A DNA stretch of 64,000 bases, from positions 1 to 64,000 of the forward strand of contig CAJFHG010000002.1 in NCBI GenBank assembly GCA_904379015.1, read 5' to 3'. This document shows positions 52,590 through 59,778 of the stretch, piece after piece (the first letter of the stretch is position 1; each line of letters begins with the position of its first letter). A program made the position numbers and the translations under genes. This DNA is from Candidatus Paralachnospira caecorum (GTDB taxonomy: Bacteria; Bacillota; Clostridia; Lachnospirales; Lachnospiraceae). The notes under the pieces were generated by a model. That model was not told where the DNA came from. It saw only the letters and a program-made list of their open reading frames with translations, and did no database searches.

Positions 52590-55433
52590 TCATGTTTCTC
52601 CGGGTTTCCCGTTTTCCGGAGAAAGCTTCTGTTTTCCAAGCCGCACATCTTCCATATAATCTGCCATCTCCTCCGGAAGCTGATCGAACAGATAATGCTT
52701 TCCTCCGCCCGGATGCTCCCTGCAGATCTCCCGGATCTCCACAGACGCCGCTTCGATTTCCGTCCTCAGTCCCGCGGCGGACATCCGTCTCGCTCCCTGT
52801 CCCATAATGATCACCTGCTCCAGCGCGTCGGAAGTCGCCACAGTGACCTGATACTGCTTTCCGATCTCATGAACCGTCTTCTCAATATACTGATCCGCCG
52901 TCTCCGCCTCTTTCGTAAAAACCACATGGATGTTGTGATAACGGAATATTTCGCCCGTGCCGCCTTCCACCTTGTAAGCGTCAAAGACCAGGATCACTGT
53001 ATATTTTTTATAGCCCTGATAATTGGACAGAATATCCATCAGCTTTCCTCTGGCGGCGGCAATATCCACTGCTGCCAGCTCCGAAAGCTCCTCCCAGGCA
53101 AAAATAATATTATAGCCGTCTACCAGCAGATATTCTTTCTCCGGCTCCTTTGCCGTTTTTTTCCCAGGTCCGGCGCTCTGTCCCTGCCGCCGGGCCGTTT
53201 TCCGGATATCCGCGCTGCCGGGATGGACCGTCTTTCCAAAGCCGCTCCGCCTGCGCTCCACCGCCCCGTAAGTCCGGACAAAAATTTCTTCCAGCTCTTT
53301 TTCCGAGGCCTGGAAAGACGCGTAGCTTTCCCTTCTTCCGCCGGTTTCCGCGCCATTGCCGTGTTCCGTCCCCGCAAAAACATCTCTGTCCTCCATACGG
53401 TCCGGCGCAGGGTCCGGCTCTTCTGTCCTGTTTTTCAGACAGCTTTCCACATGCATATATTGAGGCACCTGATCCCAGGGCACCACAAATCCGGCCCCAT
53501 GGGCACAGAAAACAGAGCCTGAAGGATTGTCCAGATCCGCGTCCGCGTCATAGCCCGCGGCCTCGATCACCTCTTCCGCATTATGACAGGGCGCGTAGCC
53601 TGACAGCAGACAGGACAACCGTCCTCTGCCCTTTGTATAGGACAGCACCTCCGACTGATACCCCTGCATGCACGCCACCGGCGCAGTCCCTTTTATGAGA
53701 CACATATCTCCGTCTGTCTCCGGCGCCGGGAAAGAAGCCTGCATCCTCTGCAGATCCGCCAGAGCGCGCCCCGCCGCGAAAGACGGCACTTCCAGCTGAT
53801 ACTCATATACCGGTTCCAGCAGGACACTCTGCGCCGTTCTCAGTCCCTGACGGACAGCCCGGTATGTAGCCTGCCTGAAGTCTCCGCCTTCCGTATGCTT
53901 CTGATGAGCCCTTCCCGCCGTCAGCGTGATCTTCATGTCCGTGATCTCCGCTCCGACCAGAACGCCTCTGTGATGTTTTTCTTCCAGATGAGTCAGCACG
54001 AGTCTCTGCCAGTTTTTGTCCAGCATATCCTCGCTGCACACTGAACTGAACTGGAGACCGCTCCCCGGCTCTCCCGGCTCCATGAGCAGATGGACCTCCG
54101 CGTAATGGCGCAGCGGTTCAAAATGCCCGACGCCCTCCACCGTATTCCGGATCGTTTCCTTGTACACAATGCTTCCGGCACCAAATTCCACTGAAATGCC
54201 GAACCGCTCTTTGATCAGGCTTTTCAGGATTTCAATCTGAACTGCTCCCATCACCTGGGCATGGATTTCTCCCAGTCTTTCTTCCCATACCAGATGAAGC
54301 AGCGGCTCTTCCTCCTCAAGCGCCCGCAGCTGCAGAAATGTCCGATAAACGTCACTCTCATCCGGAAGCTGGATCCGGTAATTCATAACCGGCAGCAGCA
54401 GCGGCAGCTCTGATCCGTGTTCTGCTCCCAGGCCCTGGCCGCAGTATGTGCCGTCCAGGCCCGTTACCGCGCATACAGTTCCGGCAGGCGCCTCCTGAAC
54501 AGTCCTGTAGGATGCCCCTGAATAAATCCGGATCTGGTCCGCTTTCTCTTCCTGCCCCGCCGTCCCGTCCCCCGGATCATTTCCGGTCCGCACCGGCATT
54601 TTCACCTTCAGCATACCCCCGGTTACCTTCAGATGCGTCAGCCTGTTATTCTGGCTGTCTCTGGAAATCTTATAAACCCTGTCTCCGAATTCATCCGGAT
54701 AGTCCGGACATGCGGCGTAGCGTTCCAGCCCCTTTAAAAGCGCTTCCACACCCTGAAGTTTCAAAGCCGATCCGAAATAGCAGGGGAAAACTTCTCTGTC
54801 CCGAATAAGGGACTGAATATCCTCGGTCCGGATCTCGCCTGTCTCCAGATACTGCTCCAGAATCGTTTCCCGGCTCACAGCCAGCTCCTCGGCCCATTTC
54901 TCTTCATCCCGTTCTTCATCAAACGCCATGCACCGTTCATCCAGCCTTTTTTTCAGCTGGTCGAGGAGCGCTTCCCGCCCCATTCCGTCCAGATCCATTT
55001 TATTGACAAAAATAAAGACCGGAATCTGATACCGTTCCAGAAGCCGCCACAGCGTTTCCACATGCCCCTGGACTCCGTCCGTTCCGCTGATGATCAGGAC
55101 CGCATAATCCAGCACCTGCAGCGTCCGTTCCATTTCCGCTGAAAAATCCACATGCCCCGGCGTATCCAGAAGGGCCGCTTTCATCGTCCCCAGATCAAAT
55201 TCTGCCTGTTTGGAGAATACCGTGATGCCCCTCGCCTTCTCCAGCTCATACGTATCCAGAAACGCGTCTTTGTGATCGACCCGTCCAAGCTTCCGGATGC
55301 TCCCGGTCAGATACAGAATACTCTCCGCGAGCGTTGTCTTGCCGGCATCCACATGGGCGACAAGGCCGATATTGATATGTTCTGACGACTTTTCTGTCTC
55401 ACTGTTTTGTTTATTAACAGACGTATTTCCCAT
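52590..55433 (-). CDS. TetM/EF-G-like GTPase fused to a NYN (YacP/Rae1-like) RNase domain
   Basis: 947 aa. Residues 20-660 are a translational GTPase of the ribosomal-protection (TetM/TetO) class: G1 AHVDAGKTT, switch ARGITV, DTPGH, NKMD, and domain IV/V. The domain IV loop reads AHQKHTEGGDFR, not the TetM YSPVSTPADFR, so tetracycline release is doubtful. After a polar linker (660-764) comes a NYN domain (765-930) like B. subtilis Rae1/YacP, with LLVDGYNII (D772), VFDAYKV (D818), FTKEAETAD (D847) and ATSD (D869): the acidic set of PIN-like nucleases looks intact. Rae1 cuts mRNA in the ribosomal A site, so the GTPase may deliver the RNase there. ATG follows AAAGGGG, which lies in the 66-bp repeat's inverted arm. 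Confidence 0.9.
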   Translation of the reverse strand: MGNTSVNKQNSETEKSSEHINIGLVAHVDAGKTTLAESILYLTGSIRKLGRVDHKDAFLDTYELEKARGITVFSKQAEFDLGTMKAALLDTPGHVDFSAEMERTLQVLDYAVLIISGTDGVQGHVETLWRLLERYQIPVFIFVNKMDLDGMGREALLDQLKKRLDERCMAFDEERDEEKWAEELAVSRETILEQYLETGEIRTEDIQSLIRDREVFPCYFGSALKLQGVEALLKGLERYAACPDYPDEFGDRVYKISRDSQNNRLTHLKVTGGMLKVKMPVRTGNDPGDGTAGQEEKADQIRIYSGASYRTVQEAPAGTVCAVTGLDGTYCGQGLGAEHGSELPLLLPVMNYRIQLPDESDVYRTFLQLRALEEEEPLLHLVWEERLGEIHAQVMGAVQIEILKSLIKERFGISVEFGAGSIVYKETIRNTVEGVGHFEPLRHYAEVHLLMEPGEPGSGLQFSSVCSEDMLDKNWQRLVLTHLEEKHHRGVLVGAEITDMKITLTAGRAHQKHTEGGDFRQATYRAVRQGLRTAQSVLLEPVYEYQLEVPSFAAGRALADLQRMQASFPAPETDGDMCLIKGTAPVACMQGYQSEVLSYTKGRGRLSCLLSGYAPCHNAEEVIEAAGYDADADLDNPSGSVFCAHGAGFVVPWDQVPQYMHVESCLKNRTEEPDPAPDRMEDRDVFAGTEHGNGAETGGRRESYASFQASEKELEEIFVRTYGAVERRRSGFGKTVHPGSADIRKTARRQGQSAGPGKKTAKEPEKEYLLVDGYNIIFAWEELSELAAVDIAAARGKLMDILSNYQGYKKYTVILVFDAYKVEGGTGEIFRYHNIHVVFTKEAETADQYIEKTVHEIGKQYQVTVATSDALEQVIIMGQGARRMSAAGLRTEIEAASVEIREICREHPGGGKHYLFDQLPEEMADYMEDVRLGKQKLSPENGKPGET

Positions 55434-55436
55434 AGA

Positions 55437-55502
55437 AAATACCCCTTTCTGTTCTATGATCGCACCGTTATCATCATATCACAGAAAGGGGTATAAGTCG
55501 AT
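55437..55502. repeat. 66-bp direct repeat, copy 1 (leader of GTPase-RNase gene)
   Basis: Identical over 66 bp to 57106-57171. Contains 13-bp inverted arms ATACCCCTTTCTG (55439-55451) and CAGAAAGGGGTAT (55482-55494) around a 30-bp centre. On the minus strand one arm is the Shine-Dalgarno of the gene starting at 55433. A promoter lies within (see separate entry). Confidence 0.92.
55473..55501 (-). promoter_or_regulatory. Promoter within repeat copy 1
   Basis: TCGACT (55496-55501) and TATGAT (55473-55478), 17 bp apart. A transcript would begin near 55466, so it lacks the anti-Shine-Dalgarno arm; read-through transcripts contain both arms and could mask the ribosome site. A seven-codon reading (MMITVRS) also lies in the centre but has no ribosome site. 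Confidence 0.5.
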
Positions 55503-55521
55503 AAAGCATTATCTCCCGCGA

Positions 55522-57003
55522 TTATTTTAATCTGTATCTGCGTCCTTTGTTTTTTCCAGCCGCCTCTATTCTATCTGATTTTACAAGTTCATTTACCAGA
55601 ACTCTTGCCCTTGACTCCTTTACACCGAGAACTTCTGCCAGTTCACTCATTTTATATTCCTGAGCAGGAGTCATATACTCCAGAATACATTCCAACTGCT
55701 GTGCTGTTTTCTTTGTCACTCTCTTTTTATCGTCATTTTTTATCGCCGTTTTTTTATCGCCATTTTTTATCGCCGTTTTTCTTACAAACGATAATTTCAA
55801 AATGGTTCTGTCCGGTCCGTATTCTTCTATTACTTCCGGCTGTTTCCATCCCTGCTGCTCCCATACGCTGTATATATCCGGTACCCCGCTTCCGGCTCTT
55901 TCTCCAATCCCGATCAGATTGAACATTTTCATTAACGCTTTATTTCTGGGGTCTGATATACCGCCTTTCAGCATCTGCGCTTTCCCGGTTCTGATGCTCC
56001 CCGGATTCTCCATTATAATGGAGTCCTCGTCTTTCCGGATTACAATCCCCCTTGGAACATAAAAGTCTGTATTTACCAGACAATTCGCCAGAGCTTCTCT
56101 CAGCGCCTTATGCACCGGTGTATCATCTACCCGAGTAATTCCCTCCAGCTTAAAAGGAATTTTCAAATCCCTGACAATCTTCCCATAAACCCGGAAGAAA
56201 AAATCAAATAAATTTCCGGTCCAGTCGCCCGAGCTGGACTGCAGTCTGTCCGTCCAGCGAATCGTCGGATCCAGGACTTCCCGATAATCCAGAAAATATT
56301 CAGGAAATTCATATAAAATCTTATACTCTTCCCCAAACATGAGAAGTCCGGCAGCCGTAGGATGCAGCATATGATCTCCGACAGACAACTTCGCAGCACC
56401 TATTCTCTCCAGATATGCCTCATCGCTCAGCCGCTCCCATACATGTTCTGTTCTATATACCATGTGCCGGTTACGGTAAGCACGCACAGTTTCCGGATTC
56501 AGTACTTCAAGAGACATATCCTGCAAAATCTTCATATCTGCGGTTTCCTCCGGCTGATCTCGAAGCATTGCAAGCACTTCGCTGCGGTCGCAATGGTAAT
56601 CTCCCTCCCAGTTCCTGCGAAAGGTTCCGCTAAACATATCTCCGTTTATATAAACCGGCTTCTGCTCACGCTTTGCCTTTGGAACATGGATCACCATTAT
56701 GATCCCGTTGTTTTCCTGAAATATTTCTACATCATTGTCCGTCAGCAGATTGATCGAAACCTTATTTTTATTATTAATTGTATCCCAAAAGTCTTTTCGC
56801 AGTCTTGCCGCATTGTCCAGTCCCGTCATATACCAGCTTCCGTCTTCGTTTTCCTTTACGCCAAGGATAATGACTCCGCCATAACAGTTGGCAAAAGCCG
56901 AATAAGATTCCCAAAGAGACAGCGGAAGTCCGCCTTTCGCCTTTTTGACTTCACGTCGGTTATCCTCTCGGTAGGAGTCAAATCGGGACATATCAAAATT
57001 CAC
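55522..57003 (-). CDS. AlbA_2 domain / HATPase_c_4 / winged-helix regulator (RecG-like annotation)
   Basis: About 493 aa; start chosen at GTG 57003 (GAGAGG eight bases upstream), with GTG 57012 and ATG 56991 as alternatives. N-terminal AlbA_2 domain (EVKKAKGGLPLSLWESYSAF, ANCYGGVIILGVKE), a GHKL-type HATPase_c_4 domain (ALREALANCLVNTDF, ENPGSIRTG, IGERAGSGVPDIY), a basic linker with near-repeat TAIKNGDKK/TAIKNDDKK, and a C-terminal winged helix. Such proteins are often misnamed ATP-dependent helicase RecG but lack helicase motifs; they are thought to be regulators. The gene is bracketed by 66-bp direct repeats and so looks inserted. Confidence 0.88.
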   Translation of the reverse strand: MNFDMSRFDSYREDNRREVKKAKGGLPLSLWESYSAFANCYGGVIILGVKENEDGSWYMTGLDNAARLRKDFWDTINNKNKVSINLLTDNDVEIFQENNGIIMVIHVPKAKREQKPVYINGDMFSGTFRRNWEGDYHCDRSEVLAMLRDQPEETADMKILQDMSLEVLNPETVRAYRNRHMVYRTEHVWERLSDEAYLERIGAAKLSVGDHMLHPTAAGLLMFGEEYKILYEFPEYFLDYREVLDPTIRWTDRLQSSSGDWTGNLFDFFFRVYGKIVRDLKIPFKLEGITRVDDTPVHKALREALANCLVNTDFYVPRGIVIRKDEDSIIMENPGSIRTGKAQMLKGGISDPRNKALMKMFNLIGIGERAGSGVPDIYSVWEQQGWKQPEVIEEYGPDRTILKLSFVRKTAIKNGDKKTAIKNDDKKRVTKKTAQQLECILEYMTPAQEYKMSELAEVLGVKESRARVLVNELVKSDRIEAAGKNKGRRYRLK

Positions 57004-57105
57004 AGAATTCACCTCTCTCCATATGCAATGATCTAATCACATCTCTGTCAAGGTTCCGTCAGATCACAGGAAATGTTAATCCCGTTTTCAGACATCAGAT
57101 CTTAT

Positions 57106-57171
57106 AAATACCCCTTTCTGTTCTATGATCGCACCGTTATCATCATATCACAGAAAGGGGTATAAGTCGAT
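57106..57171. repeat. 66-bp direct repeat, copy 2 (upstream of AlbA_2 gene)
   Basis: Perfect copy of 55437-55502, 1669 bp apart, same orientation. Lies between the 58-aa membrane gene and the AlbA_2 gene. Between the copies are 1603 bp that hold only the AlbA_2 gene and its short leader. Confidence 0.92.
57142..57170 (-). promoter_or_regulatory. Promoter within repeat copy 2 (AlbA_2 gene)
   Basis: Same TCGACT-17-TATGAT as copy 1, giving an AlbA_2 leader of about 130 nt. Hence the AlbA_2 and GTPase-RNase genes have identical promoters. A weaker TTGACA at 57042 region may add to AlbA_2 expression. Confidence 0.45.
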
Positions 57172-57206
57172 TAATCCTGAATTTCTTTTATTTTTATCTT
57201 TTGTCC

Positions 57207-57383
57207 TTATATGATTTCCAGTATCCACTTGACCGCAACCACAATGGTCACCACCAGTCCGATCACAGTCACAACTGTATAAATCTTCTTTGACTCCGCG
57301 TCATGTCTTTCTTTCACCAGATAATAAATCCCTGCTGCCAGGATCATGATGCCAATAATCAGTCCGATCACATTAAAAATCAT
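57207..57383 (-). CDS. Small membrane protein coupled to the metal ATPase
   Basis: 58 aa from ATG 57383, overlapping the ATPase stop as ATGA; GGAGGAAG lies inside the ATPase end. Two hydrophobic helices (MIFNVIGLIIGIMILAAGIY at 1-20, and about 34-58) with a charged loop KERHDAESKK. No metal-binding Cys or His cluster. The coupling suggests a partner or accessory of the transporter. Confidence 0.8.
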   Translation of the reverse strand: MIFNVIGLIIGIMILAAGIYYLVKERHDAESKKIYTVVTVIGLVVTIVVAVKWILEII

Positions 57384-59263
57384 CTTCTCTTCCTCCATTT
57401 TAATAATACTGCTGAATTGACGATCACCAGCACTGAGCCGGCATTATGTACAAGAGCGCCCACAACCGGATTCAGCACTCCCGTGATGGCGAGAATGATG
57501 GCCAGGAAATTCAGCCCCATGGAAAAGCTTAAATTGCATTTGATGGTCACCATCATCCGTTTTGACAGAGCGACCAGATGGGGAAGTTCTTTCACTTCAT
57601 CATCCACCAGCGCGATATCCGCGGCATCCACCGCAATATCGCTTCCCACGCCGCCCATTGCAATGCCCACATCCGCCTTCTTCAGTGCCGGCGCGTCATT
57701 GATTCCGTCTCCGATCATGCAGACCGCTTCTTTTCTGCCCTGATAAGTCTCAATCCATTTCATTTTGTCTTCCGGAAGACACTGGGCATGTACCTCACGA
57801 ATATGCAGGCTTCGCGCAATGGCCGCCGCCGCGTTTTCGTGATCTCCTGTCAGGAGGACCGGTTCCACATGAAGCGCTGTCAGCTGTTCGATCATCTCCC
57901 TGCTTTCTTTTCTCACTGTGTCGGAAAGGATCAGATATCCTGCCAGACTGCCGTCCGCAGCCACGTAGATCACCGTACAGCCTTTCATCCGCCAGGCTTC
58001 CGAATCGGAAACCACCTGATCCGGCAGTGTGATCCCCCATGAAAACATCATTTTTCGGTTTCCGGCAAGGACCTCTTTTCCTTCTACCTCACAGATGACT
58101 CCCTGCCCCGGCTGCATCTGAAATTTTTCCGTGCTCAGAAGCGGCTTCGCCTCTTTTTTCCGGAAGCAGCGCACCACAGCTTTTCCCAGCGGATGCTCCG
58201 AAAACTGCTCCGCCGCGGCGCACAGCGCATACAGCCCGGCATCATCATAATCCGGCGAAACGCTTTTCACGGAAACGACCTCCGGCGTACCGTAAGTAAG
58301 CGTCCCTGTTTTATCAAATGTAATTTTGGACACTCCGGCCAGACGTTCCAGCGCGTCCCCTTCCCGCACAAGGAATCCATGCTTTGTGGCATTTCCGATG
58401 GCCGCCATAATGGCAGTCGGCGTCGCCAGCACCAGAGCGCAGGGACAGAAAACGACCAGGATCGTCACCGCGCGGATCACCTGTCCTGTGATCAGCCAGG
58501 TAAGCAGCGCCGCCGACAGCGCGATCACCACGATCCAGGTTGCCCACCGGTCCGCGATCCCCACGATTTTGGCCTTTCCCGCGTCCGCTGACTGCACCAG
58601 CCGGATCATTCTCTGAATGGAACTGTCCTCTCCAACCTTCTCTGCCCGCATCTCAAAGGTACCGAACTGATTGACTGTGCCGCTGGAGACCTCATCGCCC
58701 TCCGCCTTATCTACAGGCAGAGATTCGCCCGTCATCACTGCCTGATTGACTGAGGTCTGTCCCGAAAGGATCCGGCCGTCCGCCGGAACTGTCTCCCCTG
58801 GCAGAACCCTCAGAACGTCTCCTGCCACCACCTGCTCAGCCGGTATGATCTCCTCCTGGTCTCCAGCGATCCGCCGCGCCGTCTGCGGCGTCAGATGAAC
58901 CAGCCGCTCAATGCCGGCTCTCGCCTTCGCGACTGTCAGATCCTCCAACAGTCCGCCCAGCTGCATGATAAAAGCCACCTCGCCGGCGGCAAAATCCTCT
59001 CCAATGCAGACAGAAGCGATCAGCGCCAGGGATACCAGCACATCCGCTTTGATATCAAAGGCTGTCACAAGACCGATGACCGCCTCCAGTATGATCGGGA
59101 TCCCGCAGAGAATGGCCGCGATCCATGCCGGATCAAAGGGCAGGGGAACAAGATCCAGTATACTGGCCAAAAGAGCAATTCCCGAGATAACAAGAAGTAT
59201 GATTTCTTTTCTGGTCCCTCCCCATTCCAGAAAAGCTTCCGTTTTACTGATCAGCTGTTTCAT
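57380..59263 (-). CDS. Heavy-metal translocating P1B-type ATPase
   Basis: 627 aa. Contains TGES (178-181), the metal-site CPC in VVFCPCALVLATPTA (273-275), phosphorylation motif DKTGTLT, an HP-type motif EHPLGKAV and hinge GDGINDAPALK. TM8 carries HNAGSVLVIVNSA. There is no N-terminal CXXC metal-binding domain, so it is shorter than CopA. The metal is not settled by motif alone; the CsoR-type operators point to Cu(I) or a similar thiophilic ion. First gene after its own CsoR-controlled promoter, with the 58-aa protein downstream. Confidence 0.92.
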   Translation of the reverse strand: MKQLISKTEAFLEWGGTRKEIILLVISGIALLASILDLVPLPFDPAWIAAILCGIPIILEAVIGLVTAFDIKADVLVSLALIASVCIGEDFAAGEVAFIMQLGGLLEDLTVAKARAGIERLVHLTPQTARRIAGDQEEIIPAEQVVAGDVLRVLPGETVPADGRILSGQTSVNQAVMTGESLPVDKAEGDEVSSGTVNQFGTFEMRAEKVGEDSSIQRMIRLVQSADAGKAKIVGIADRWATWIVVIALSAALLTWLITGQVIRAVTILVVFCPCALVLATPTAIMAAIGNATKHGFLVREGDALERLAGVSKITFDKTGTLTYGTPEVVSVKSVSPDYDDAGLYALCAAAEQFSEHPLGKAVVRCFRKKEAKPLLSTEKFQMQPGQGVICEVEGKEVLAGNRKMMFSWGITLPDQVVSDSEAWRMKGCTVIYVAADGSLAGYLILSDTVRKESREMIEQLTALHVEPVLLTGDHENAAAAIARSLHIREVHAQCLPEDKMKWIETYQGRKEAVCMIGDGINDAPALKKADVGIAMGGVGSDIAVDAADIALVDDEVKELPHLVALSKRMMVTIKCNLSFSMGLNFLAIILAITGVLNPVVGALVHNAGSVLVIVNSAVLLKWRKRR

Positions 59264-59276
59264 AGCTTCCTCCTTT

Positions 59277-59292
59277 ATACCTATAGGGGTAT
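59277..59292. promoter_or_regulatory. CsoR-type operator 1
   Basis: ATACCTATAGGGGTAT, near-palindromic G/C-tract dyad typical of CsoR-family sites, between the ATPase start and its -10. Confidence 0.75.
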
Positions 59293-59298
59293 ATGTTC

Positions 59299-59327
59299 AT
59301 TATACCCATAGGGGTATGGGTTGTCAA
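59299..59327 (-). promoter_or_regulatory. Promoter of the metal ATPase
   Basis: TTGACA (59322-59327) and TATAAT (59299-59304), 17 bp apart, a perfect consensus. The spacer is the CsoR-type operator 2, so bound repressor would block RNA polymerase. Confidence 0.9.
59302..59317. promoter_or_regulatory. CsoR-type operator 2
   Basis: ATACCCATAGGGGTAT, lying in the -10/-35 spacer of the ATPase promoter. Confidence 0.82.
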
Positions 59328-59330
59328 GCA

Positions 59331-59382
59331 GAATCCCTGCGGAGCATTTTTGTTTCATAGGGAACACAGTTCTCTATAAAGC
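59331..59382. repeat. Dispersed palindromic repeat, copy B
   Basis: 52-bp copy of the element at 19166-19216 with a few substitutions and a degraded right arm (TCTCTATAAAGC for TTCCTATGAAAC). It abuts the csoR terminator; copy A also abuts a GC hairpin. Confidence 0.75.
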
Positions 59383-59385
59383 AAA

Positions 59386-59425
59386 GAAAAACCGGAGTTC
59401 CTGTCCTGACCGACAGAATCCCCGG
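59386..59425 (-). terminator. Rho-independent terminator of csoR
   Basis: CCGG and CTGTC arms pair with GACAG and CCGG in an interrupted stem; followed by TTTTTCTTT on the minus strand, 9 nt after the csoR stop. It separates csoR from the ATPase gene, which has its own promoter. Confidence 0.75.
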
Positions 59426-59434
59426 CTGCTGTTC

Positions 59435-59710
59435 CTATTTCATATTGGCAAATCGCTCCACCGCCTTGGTAAAGCTCTCAATGGTCTTATCCGCGTCCCC
59501 ATGTTCGATCCCGTCCCGGACACAGTGTTTGATATGACCTTCCAGAACTACCTGTCCGGTTTTATGCAGAGCGGATTTCGCCGCATTGATCAATGCCAGA
59601 ATATCCTCGCACGGCACGTCTTCATCCACCATCCGGTCGATCGCCTGTACCTGCCCGATAATTTTTTTCAGTCTGCGGTGCAGGTTATCGGCATCCATGC
59701 ACTGTTTCAT
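59435..59710 (-). CDS. csoR: CsoR/FrmR-family metal-sensing repressor
   Basis: 91 aa all-helical repressor. The CsoR fingerprint Cys-His-Cys is present at C34 (VPCED), H59 (EGHI) and C63 (KHC), the Cu(I)-sensing pattern; RcnR would have His at the third place. ATG at 59710 follows AGGAGGTG. Operators of matching type flank it. When copper binds, the repressor leaves DNA and the ATPase is expressed. FrmR-like formaldehyde sensing is less likely because of C63. Confidence 0.9.
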   Translation of the reverse strand: MKQCMDADNLHRRLKKIIGQVQAIDRMVDEDVPCEDILALINAAKSALHKTGQVVLEGHIKHCVRDGIEHGDADKTIESFTKAVERFANMK

Positions 59711-59727
59711 GTTCGACTCACCTCCTG

Positions 59728-59743
59728 ATACCCAAAGGGGTAT
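59728..59743. promoter_or_regulatory. CsoR-type operator 3
   Basis: ATACCCAAAGGGGTAT, just downstream of the csoR -10, consistent with autorepression. Confidence 0.8.
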
Positions 59744-59749
59744 GTGTAT

Positions 59750-59778
59750 ATTATAAAAAGCTTTTCAGCCTCTGTCAA
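59750..59778 (-). promoter_or_regulatory. Promoter of csoR
   Basis: TTGACA (59773-59778) and TATAAT (59750-59755), 17 bp apart. The TGA stop of the upstream LysR gene lies within the -35 hexamer. Confidence 0.88.

Noticed and set aside
52590-55433. Plain tetracycline-resistance gene tet(M)-type
   Set aside because: Divergent domain IV loop and a large extra nuclease domain; housekeeping-like context. Resistance is not supported.
55503-57105. Insertion sequence between the 66-bp repeats
   Set aside because: No transposase, integrase or terminal inverted repeats beyond those inside each 66-bp copy.
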